NCBI RefSeq assembly: GCF_017875325.1
Contig: NZ_JAGGMN010000001.1
Location: 62,001-126,000, forward strand
Direction of reading: 5' to 3'
Source of the DNA: Methanofollis sp. W23
GTDB taxonomy: Archaea; Halobacteriota; Methanomicrobia; Methanomicrobiales; Methanofollaceae
Length of the DNA stretch: 64,000 nt
This document shows, piece by piece, positions 63,579 to 64,000 of this stretch. Numbering within the stretch: the first letter of the stretch is position 1; every line of letters starts with the position of its first letter. Under the pieces are notes generated by a model. It saw only the letters and a list, made by a program, of their open reading frames with translations. It had not been told where the DNA came from and searched no databases. Position numbers and translations under genes: made by a program.

Positions 63579-64000
63579 ATGGGGACGGTGTTGGTGCGTT
63601 TTGGAGAACTCTTTCTTAAGAGCGAGAATGTGCGCAGGCTGTACCTGAGAAAACTTCATCATAATATGGACCTGGCCCTCACCGCCTGTGAGGTTGAGCA
63701 CGAGTTCGAGGTGCACCGTGACCGTCTCCTGGTCCATGGCCCTGACCCTGCGGCGATCGTACGAGTGGCGGCCCGGACCTTCGGGCTTGTCGACGCCGCG
63801 GTCTGCACCCAGATCGGGGCCACCATTCCCCAGATGGGGGCAGCGGCCCTCGCCCTTGCAGAGCGACACCTGCGGGCGGGGATGAGTTTTGCGGTGCGGG
63901 CCAGGCGCCAGGATGTCGAGGGGATGACAAGCCAGCAGATCGGGGCCGAGGTCGGGAGCGTGATCTATGATGCGATCCCTGGCCTCAGGGTCGACCTCTC
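63579..64000 (+). CDS. thiI: tRNA 4-thiouridine synthetase ThiI (truncated by window)
   Basis: 140 codons visible to the right edge, no stop. N-terminus GTVLVRFGELFLKSENVRRLYLRKL is the ferredoxin-like domain of ThiI; RAGMSFAVRARRQDVEGMTSQQIGAEVGSVIYDAIPGLRVDL is the THUMP RNA-binding domain. The PP-loop domain lies beyond the window. Makes 4-thiouridine in tRNA. Linked to larE, another PP-loop sulfur enzyme. Confidence 0.88.
   Translation, partial: MGTVLVRFGELFLKSENVRRLYLRKLHHNMDLALTACEVEHEFEVHRDRLLVHGPDPAAIVRVAARTFGLVDAAVCTQIGATIPQMGAAALALAERHLRAGMSFAVRARRQDVEGMTSQQIGAEVGSVIYDAIPGLRVDL

Noticed and set aside
1-64000. CRISPR array
   Set aside because: The repeats are dispersed over the whole window, of variable length and spacing, in both orientations; no regular repeat-spacer ladder or cas gene is seen.
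1-64000. tRNA, rRNA or riboswitch
   Set aside because: No cloverleaf-like sequence with conserved arms or a known riboswitch core was recognised by eye; a covariance scan would be needed to exclude short ones.

Overview
The window reads as chromosome of a high-GC methanogenic archaeon, most likely of the order Methanomicrobiales. The support is archaeal topoisomerase VI (both subunits), a methanofuran-pathway enzyme (MfnB), archaeal-type NMN adenylyltransferase, DUF2150/DUF5814-type proteins, an FrhB-like (F420-hydrogenase beta) protein and TATA-type promoters close to start codons. The genus is not determinable from the sequence alone. No rRNA, tRNA, CRISPR array or transposase gene was recognised.

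Layout. 0.2-5.8 kb: surface-sugar genes (FemAB-like acyltransferase, polysaccharide deacetylase, sugar-nucleotide epimerase, mannose-1-P guanylyltransferase/isomerase). 6.8-11.3 kb: housekeeping (Hsp20-like protein with an ArsR-type regulator, guaB-mfnB, a HisA relative and tmk). 13-19 kb: MerR/GyrI-type regulator, a Wzx-type flippase, a secreted protein with a PGF-type C-terminal anchor, a decayed regulator relic and a HicBA module. 19.4-38.5 kb: valS, a DUF92 membrane protein, a YchF-type GTPase, small conserved archaeal proteins, top6B-hisS and larB-NMN adenylyltransferase. 39-42.9 kb: FkbM methyltransferase, top6A and a second deacetylase. 42.9-54 kb: an AT-rich surface-glycan island with acyltransferase, methyltransferases, glycosyltransferases, UDP-ManNAcA synthesis (wecB, wecC), pyruvyltransferase and FrhB-like protein. 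It ends inside a second copy of the flippase. 56-61.3 kb: two MNT/HEPN modules, a second wecB, a broken HicBA and a DUF234 ATPase. 61.3-64 kb: DUF2150/DUF5814 pair, NifX-like protein, larE and a truncated thiI.

Three things stand out. First, the gene-free stretches are packed with a mosaic family of roughly 230-270 bp elements bounded by inverted copies of GGCTCTGTAGAA. At four sites the flanking bases form 8-bp direct repeats (one perfect, two 7/8, one 6/8), so these look like non-autonomous transposons rather than passive REP sequences. Second, the AT-rich glycan island has both borders inside genes: the base composition switches within the deacetylase on the left and within the flippase on the right. 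The right-hand flippase shares a 133-bp identical tract with its paralogue at 14.6 kb. This is what cassette exchange by homologous recombination would leave. Third, the deacetylase + FemAB-like acyltransferase pair occurs twice, suggesting a deacetylate-then-reacylate sugar-tailoring module.

Genes working together: ManC and the epimerase, WecB/WecC, the glycosyltransferases, the flippases and the tailoring enzymes make and export a surface polysaccharide or glycoprotein glycan. LarB with its ATGA-coupled adenylyltransferase and the distant LarE point to nickel-pincer cofactor synthesis. TopVI A and B lie about 5 kb apart in opposite orientations rather than in one operon.
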